Assembly (NCBI GenBank): GCA_947172415.1 | Contig: OX359189.1 | Coordinates: forward strand, 1,014,501 to 1,078,500 | Direction: 5' to 3' | DNA: 64,000 nucleotides | From: Chondrosia reniformis | Lineage: Eukaryota > Porifera > Demospongiae > Chondrillida > Chondrillidae | Shown: positions 52,301-61,300 of the stretch, one piece after another | How positions within the stretch are numbered: the first letter of the stretch is position 1 | Layout: each line of letters begins with the position of its first letter | Made by a program: the position numbers and the translations under genes | The notes under the pieces: model-generated | The model's input: only the letters and a program-made list of their open reading frames with translations | The model's database searches: none | What the model was told of the DNA's origin: nothing

Positions 52301-55300
52301 ATCCCTAGCAACATAGATATAACCTGTATCACCAAATCTCATCCTGCCTACGTTGATTGGAGGACTGGAGGCCCAGAGAACCCCCAAGTTGACGTCAGCC
52401 AAGTAATCAATGAAGCAGTAGACAGGAAGCTCGACTTCAGACTGATTTGAAAGTTGTCCCATCCAATCAGATCTCAGGGTAAGAGTAAGGAAGGAAGCAC
52501 TGGGCAACGGCATTGCATTGCTGGTAGACGAATCTGTGTATGTTATGCTGAGTGTGCCGTTGTTAAGGGAAGTATACACAACACTATCGCTAGATGATGA
52601 CTTGTAGTCCTCATACACGATATCAGTAGGAAGGTCACACTTTGCAGCAAAATATCCGATCCTATAGTCCCATGTTGTGGAGAAGTCAATAGTGAATGTT
52701 TGCCCTCTGTAGACTGGACTGGATGGATAGGTTGCTATGAGAGAGCCTGTTGTTTCCATGGCAATGGGCTTTGGTTGCAAAGTTAGTATAATTGGAGTAA
52801 TCACGTTGTCAACTGTTGACATTCCTGGATCCTCAATACCATATCCTCCAGACACTCTCTGTACACTATCCTGAAACCACTGGCTGGGCAGAGAAACAGA
52901 CATGGTACAAGCTGAGTTTAAGGATGATGTTGTGCAAGTTTCTCTGACAGCTTCACCTGTGCCATTTAGCTGAAAGGTAACAAAAACAGTGGTCTCCTCG
53001 ATATTCTCCACTTGATTACCATCTCCAAACACTTGCAGTAAGAGTTTTACATCTGGCTTGTCATAGAAGATTACTTCATCTGAAACTGCAGCCTTAACAT
53101 AAGCAGCTGGAGCCTGCTCTGACTGAATGGTGTACGTAGCAATGTCTTCTCCTCTTACCTGTAGACTGACTTCAGTTGAAGTGGATGCAGGCACTCCATT
53201 GGGGAACCATACGTCCTGCCTGTAGAAGGTCTGAGATGAGCGGACCAGTGGAGGAACTGCAAATCCCCCAGGAACAGATACTTGTATGGGTAATATGCTT
53301 CCAACTGTGATGTAAGCATTTATGATATCAAACCTCACTGGCTGCCTGAAATGACCAGAATCTGAGACTTTAATGTTTAGCAGGTAGTCGAAGATATTTG
53401 GTTCTGTGATGTCCCTCAGCAAGACAATTTCTCCATTCCTTGAGTTAATTCTAAAAACTTCATCTTCATTTCCATAGAGGATTTCATAATAAAATCTTTC
53501 AGTACAATAATCATCGTCCAACACAGGAAGAGAGGCGAATACAACAGTTCCTGCCGGACTATCTGAATTCAGTCTGGCCACATGGGAAGGCGCCAAAAAC
53601 ATGGGAGTGTAGAGGTTGACATCTTGAACTGCTATAGTAATAGTTGTCTGGTCTTTTAATGATGAATCATATACATTGTAAGCTTCAACCACAATTGTGT
53701 GAAAGACGTGTTCTGTACTGTTGATGCATAGTGGACTGGAAACTACAATGTATCCATCATCAGTCACATTAAAAGCATCACTTCCGCTTACAAAGACATA
53801 CTTTGTGATGGCATTGTCACCCTCATCTGAGTCCTCCGCACTTACTTGGAAGAGTGGAGTTCCTGGTGGAGTATTTTCTGTAATGCTTTCATAATACTCT
53901 GTCTCCAGGAAGGACGGAGGGGAGTCATTCTCATCTAAAATCTCAATCAAGACAACAACTGTGTCATTTAAGCCATCGGAATCAGCTGCTTCAACTGCTA
54001 CAGTTATGAAAGGGGTTTCCTCTCTATCAATAAGTACCATTTCGGATGTTCGTATTTCTCCTGTTTGAGAATTGATTGTGAATCTGTCAGGATCTGAGGG
54101 GTCAACCAGCGTGTATGTGAGTACATCATTGTCTGGGTCCGACGCCTGTACTATTGCTACTCTCATATCTCTAGCATTTTCTACAACCCGAGCATGTAGG
54201 AAGCCTCCTGGTGATACGCCAAAAGATGGAGCACTATCAAACACATCAACCACAACTATTGTGATGTTAAGTGTATCAGACATGGGTGGGACCCCTGAAT
54301 CTGTGACTTCAACAATTATGATATATGTAGCTCTGTCTTCCCTATCAAGAGGAGGAATGGAGGTGACTCTACCAGTGATCCTGTTGATTTTAAACTGTTC
54401 ACTATCTCCACCCACTATGGAATAGATAAGCTGGCTGTTGTTTCCAGAATCTCTGTCCATGGCAACCACATTTGTCACAAAAACAGGGACATCCTCGTTC
54501 TCTTGGACTTGCACAACACCAGGTGGTGTAATCACTGGTTTATTATCATTAACATCCAATAGTTCTATGGTCAGGATAGCACTGATCTGAAGTCCATTAT
54601 CAGAGGGTAGGGAAGGTCCCCTCCTATCCCTGACAGTTATGTTAAGCCGATACCGTCTTAGACCATCTTCATAATCAAATCCTTCTTTTGAGACAAAGAC
54701 CTGCCCAGTTGACTGGTTGACGTAAAACATCCCGTAAGGATCTTCCAAGCTATACTCCAGAAAGGCATTATGACCCACATCAAAGTCGGTGGCATTGACA
54801 TCATATACAAATTCACCTACAGTAGCATTCTCTAACAGATAAGTTGTGGCTGGGAGATTAGTAAACACTGGGTGTTCATTAGAATCAATCACATTTACAA
54901 CTACTTCACCAAATGTGGTAAAGAGGCCATCTGTCACAGAGACATTCAACGTGTAAGTCCTCAGTCCCAAGTGGTAATCAAATTGTTGAATGAGATACAC
55001 CTCGCCATTGTTTGTGATTCTAAATGTGTCATTAAAGGTATCACCATCTTCATTTGGCACAATTGAGTAAACAAGTTGATTGTTTGGGTAAACATCATCA
55101 TCAAATGCTTGCACTATGAAGATTGGCCCATCCAGCAAAGATACCAACTCTGTGATATTTCTAATTAAGGGATCATACTCAAAATATGGCATCTCGTCAT
55201 TTTCATCTTCAATCTTTATATAGACTGTTGTCGTACTAGTACGCTTTGGTACTGTGTCATCAACTGCTATTACTTGAAAGGTGTAGGTAGAATTCATTTC

Positions 55301-58300
55301 TCTGTCTATATCACCTGCTACAGTGATAGTACCATCCTCTGGATCGAGTGAAAATGGAATGCTAGAGTCATAATTTGGTGCAAAGTAGTAGTTAACCTCT
55401 TGATCATCATCTTCATCTGTGGCAAGAATGCTCACAACGTATGTTCCATTGGCAGAATTCTCACTCACGATTCCATTAAACAGATCTGGGGAACTGAACT
55501 CAGGATCATTCAGATTTGGTGATACCACGGTGATGTAGAACCCAGCTGATGTGTTCCTTGACTGTGGAATTCCAGCATCACTTACATGGACAATTAAGAA
55601 GCAGTTGTAAATGTCTGTAATCGTACGATTCAGATCAGCAGTTATGTTGAAGTTTCCAGTGTAAGGGTCCAACCTAGCCAAATCAAAACACTCATCAGGG
55701 TACAAATATGTAACACTGTACATCAAAGTGCTGTTGACACCAAAGTCACGATCTTCTGCTACTATACTAAAGCCAACTTCACCAATGGGCAAATTTTCTG
55801 GAACTTTGAAGCTTGACTCTGTGACAAAGATGGGAGAATTGTCATTTTCATCTGTAATATTTACTGTTAGCTTGACAGAAGAATTCAAATTCTGTGGCCC
55901 ATCATCTGTTGCTATCACATAAATGGAAATGGTCTCGGTTTCTTCTCTGTCTACACGTTGAGCTAAAGTAATCTCACCGGTGGTAGAGTTTATACTAAAT
56001 GGTTGGTAACCATCATCAACTAGAGGTTGTAGTTCATAAGAAATTGTACCGTTTTCACTCAAATCAGCATCAAAGGCATAGACTGTAAATACATACGAGT
56101 TAAGGCCATCACCTTCATAGAAAGTAGCTTCATAAGTGAAATTTCCTTCTTCTGTGTCATTCCCAGTGACTTTAACAAAGACTGGACTGTTGTCATTTAT
56201 GTCAAGAAGATCTATTCTTAAGAAGGCACACCCTACAGCTCCTGTACTGCCAGTGGCTAGAAGAGTTAGATGATAGAAAGGAACAGATTCTCTGTCTAAT
56301 GGTCCAGACACATTAACCTCTCCCGTGAAGTTGTCAATTATGAATGGAATATTTGTCTGTAGGAAGGAGTAAGTGGTTCCATCGTCCCACCACTGAGAAT
56401 AATCAAATTCTGAATCTGGTGAGTTGTCATTATTGTCTGACATATTCCCTTGGGCGGACATGTTGAAGCTGGCTTCAATATCTCTGGCAAAGACTGTCAG
56501 CAGGTATGTCCCAGATTCAGCGTCTTCAGGAACAGACACATTATAGTTGTACTGTTCGAACTGTGGTCCATCGTTTGCATCATAGGTTGTTATGACAAGA
56601 ACAATTTCATCAGTGTACAGGCCATCTGATACTTGAACTGTTATGAAAAATATTGGTACCATTTCAAAGTCTAATTTCCGAGAGATTCTCAACTGTCCTG
56701 TACTTGTGTTAACTTCAACAAAGGTAATGCTGCTAGAGTCCTCTGTAATGGTGTATCTGAGGCTGTTCTGACTAACCTCATCAACATCTGACACATTCAG
56801 ACTAAAATCCCAAATAATAGATCCAAGGGGCATGCTCTCAGAGAGGTACAACTCATAAAGTGTGTCATTGTCTTTATCAAAATTTGGAGGATTATCATTC
56901 ACGTCAGCAACACTCAGGATGACATCTGCAATAGTAAAGATGTTTGGTTCATCTGGGTCCTCAGCAACAATCATAAATTCATATGTTCTCTCGTTAGTCT
57001 CGTAATCAAAGATCTCAAAAAGATTCAGAGTGCCATTTTCTTCGTCAAGGTAGATAAAATCTAGTACTGGATCGTCAACCTCTGAACTATTTCCTGTGTT
57101 ATTGCTTTGAGGTGAAGTGTCACTGGTTGAATTCTCAGAAAAGACAAGTCTAAATTGAACCTTTCTGTTTGCAAGAATGTCATTGCCATGGGAGACACTA
57201 AAGGAATATGTCCACATTGTAGTGTTTTCCAGAACAGAGAGATTATAAGCAGTTTGGTTGAGAGTTGGAGGATCATTAACATCAGCAATTCTAATAGTAA
57301 GGTTTGCGTTGGCTTGGCGATTTGGAGAGACATATTCTGTTGACTGCACAAAGAACATAAATTCTGGAATGTCTTCAGTGAGTCGATCTGGCAGGAAGTT
57401 CACAGTGACTACTCCAGTTTCATTGTGAATGGAGAAGTAGGTAGTGTTCTCTGGGTCTACCGCAGTCATAGTATAGGTGACAGTACCATTGCTGCCTTCA
57501 TCAGGATCTATCCCATACAGAATGGTTGCTTCAGAGCCATTGAGAGTGTACTCAGGCACATCAACTACATACTGGGTGGAATTGAAGTTAGGCCCATTAT
57601 CATTCAAATCAAGAATTCGAATTTCTACTGGTACGGTAGAATTTTGAAATCCATCACTGGCTTGCATGGTAAGATAGTAATATTGTATTTCCTCACGGTC
57701 AAGTGGTTTGACATTGACTATAAGTCCTGTTCTACCATTCAGTGCCAGTTCAAAAGTTTCATCAATATTTCCACCAATAATCTCATACAAGATATCCCTT
57801 GAGCCATCAGGATCAGAGGCTGTTACTATGCCAACAATAATATCTGTTTGCTGTGTCTCTGTGATATTAAAGAAGTATGCATCAAGGTCAAATTGTGGGT
57901 TCTCATCATCAAAATTGTCAATAGTGATGACCACATCAACAGAAGAGAAGGTTACAAAACTATCAAAGCTGGCCTGAACCTTAAAAACATACTTGACAAC
58001 CATGTTGCTATTTTCTCTATCCAATGTCATGGTGGTAGTTATGTTACCACTGTTTGAATCAATTTCAAATGGAATGGTCTCATTGGCCACAATCCTATAG
58101 CTCAACAAGGAGCTGTTTTCGCCTGTTGCTCTTACGATTCCAACAAGTGTACCATTAGGTTCGCCCTCAGTGACAGAAAACTTCAAAGGGTCAGCTTCAA
58201 ATCCAGGAAGAGTATCAACACGGTTTACAATTCGTACAGTAACCTCTGCTGGAGAAGAAGCGAGACCACTTAAATCTTCTGCATAAACGATGAAGGAGAA

Positions 58301-61300
58301 CGACATCTCTGTCTCGTAGTTTATTGTCATGGTGGAGGTGATTATTCCAGATGTTTCATTAACTTGGAATGGAACATTGTTTGCAAAGAGTCGATACCTA
58401 ACCAGGCTGTTAGTACCGGCATCGTCATCAGTTGCATAGAGAGTGAGTGCTGCAGTGGTACCTTCTTGTAATACTTCAGAGCCTGCTGCAGAATTCTCAT
58501 ATAGATAGCCAAAATACTCTGATTGGTTGAACTGTGGTGCCTTATCGTTGATATCAATAATGTTAACTGTTACTTGTGTGGTCCCCGTGTTAGGAACAGA
58601 CCCTCCATCTGTTGCTATAATTTGAAGAATAAATTGTGCTCCAGATAAAATTTCTCTATCAATTGTTCCATTTACTGAGATTGCTCCAGAGGATGGATCA
58701 ACTCTAAATGCCCCTTCAACATTTCCACTCTCAATACTGTAACTGACAGTACCATTCTCACCATTATCGGGGTCTGAAGCATTTACCGTACCAACGACAA
58801 ACCCCACAGAAGCATATTCACGTACGCTTAGTGTCTGTGATACGGGAGAAAACACTGGAGTGTTGTCATTCTCATCAAGTACAGTGATATTGACTGTAGC
58901 AGTGTCTGCTGCATCAGCAGAATCACTTGCGGTCACAGTTAGCTGGTAAAATGGGTGTGTCTCACGGTCTATTGTGACAGCAGCTGACAGAATACCATTC
59001 AACTCCAGCAGCTCAAAATCATCAAAATTTGGGATACCAGCAACTATTCTGTATCGCAGTTGAATATCACAGTCATCATCGTCTGCTGCAAGTCTGATAA
59101 TGGATTGACTTATGGGGATGTTTTCGACCACGCTGATCTCGTAGACATTTCTAAGGAAAGCCGGTGGCTTATCATCTACATCCTTAACAGTGAGTGTACC
59201 CTGCTTTCTAATTGATGAACTACTATCACTGGCTGTCACAAGAAAGGAAAGAGTTGAATTGCCAGACGAATCTGGTGGGCAGGTGAAAGCTGGGTTCTCC
59301 CTGTCAATGGACCTAGCAACGTAGATGGATCCATTTGAGTAGATATCAAGGTATCTTCCAATAATGGAAAGACGGTAGGTGAGGTCACTGTGTACTGGGC
59401 TGCCATCTCTATCTTCAGCACTCCACCGTCCTATGATTTCACCAACAGAAACATCCTCCATTACAAAAAGATCATCAGAGAGAACAAACTGTGGGGAGTG
59501 GTCATTGGTATCGGTGACAGATACAGTGACTTCAGCTTGATCAGTAATGTTGTATGGGCGGTTTTCAAGAAACAAGACAGCACAGAAACTGAACATTTGA
59601 AGAACAATTGGATCCTCAAAGTTAAAGCTTCCTTCAAGAAGTGTGATAATTCCGGAGAATTCATCAATTTGAAATGTGTTGTTAGAAACAGTAACAGAAT
59701 CATTGTAGCCATGACTACAGAGTGAACAGTTAGCCTGGTCACATAGTCCAAAACCAAACGTGTGATTGTGAGGAGAGCGATCTGGATCAATAGCAGTAAT
59801 TCTACCAACTTCCATTCCAGATTCCAAAGTTTCTGGAACTTGAAAGGAAAACTCATTTGCTGTAAACACAGGTTCATGGTCATTGACTCCTATTACCTTG
59901 ATGGTTATATTAATGCTGGCAGACATTGGATCATCCCCATTATCTGTGGCTGTTACTGTGACCACTAATTCTGTTAGGTTCTCGTAGGTGAGTCTATTTG
60001 AGTTTACGAGATAGATTATGCCATTATCAGGACGGATATCAAAGATTCCCAGCTCATCAGAAAGACTGTACCTAACTTCACTATTGCTACCAATGTCATC
60101 ATCCACAGCACGAACAGGCGAGTTACTGAAGGAAAATACAGTCTCATTCTCATAGATTCTTAGTTCTAGATACTGAGTAGTGTTGACAAAGCGTGGAGGA
60201 TTATCATTAATGTCATCTATTACTATGGTAACTGTTACCGTGGTGTTCAGTCTGGGAGTAGCTTGATGATTGATTGCTGCAACTTCTACATAATAGACAG
60301 GTGTGTCTTCTCTGTCAATGGACTCTATTGTGTATACGTCACCACTTTGACCAAGGCTGAATATAGAGGTGCCATTTAAGAGTGAGAATAACACCTATTG
60401 AAATAGAACATAATTAGAGTGTATAATGCAGTTTTATGGAGAACAAACTAAGAACGGTATAAGTATATAATGTGCTCATACGTAGTAATTAATATACAGA
60501 AAAGGAGGTGTAATTAGACATCCATCCATTGAGGGTGTGGCTAGACATCAGTGTACAAAAAGGGGTGTGATTGGACATTGATTTACAGAAAGGTAGCCAT
60601 GCCAGACGTACTGCGTTATTAGGAGGCTGGTCTCCGTCTGTCACATTCAGTGTTCCCACAAACTCTGGCCCAGCTTCCTCAGACAAATTGAAAGTAAGAT
60701 CTCCCTGAAACACAGGATAGAGGTCGTTGCCATCAGTGACACTGATAGTAACATTCGTTGTGCTGGAATTCACTCCATCAGAGACTTCAACAAGGAGCTG
60801 ATATGTATTTCTGTACAAAGTAAATGAGAGTAATTATTCACTTTTCTTTATAGCCATTGTACAGGTTTAGTGCATTTACTTCCTTTAGTTCAATATGAAC
60901 CATGGTTTAATTAATTCACAAACAACTGACACAAAGATTAACATCATAGCCTTGTTTAAAATGGCCAGTTTTCATCTTGAACTCACAGTGATTCAAAATC
61001 CAGGTTACCAGACACATAGATCCGTCCACTGGCATCAACTGCAAAGGGAACATCAGTTGGCCTCATTATGGAGTATGTCAACAGGCTACCATCTGCATCT
61101 GATGCTGTAACCGTGGTAACAGTTGTTCCATTTTCAGCCAGCTCTGAAACACTACCATCTGAAATAAAGTCATGAGGAGTATATCAGTTGAAGAACGGAA
61201 TCTAGAGTCCATTCAATCTTAGAACCTTATTGTACAAAATGTTATAGTAGCTACTTACTTGATGAATTTCTGTTGAAGATTGGCGGGTTGTCATTGACAT

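Noticed and set aside
35679..60000. Plus-strand open frames across the gene (60-140 codons)
   Set aside because: They are antisense shadows of the long minus-strand frame, without domain content or splice support.
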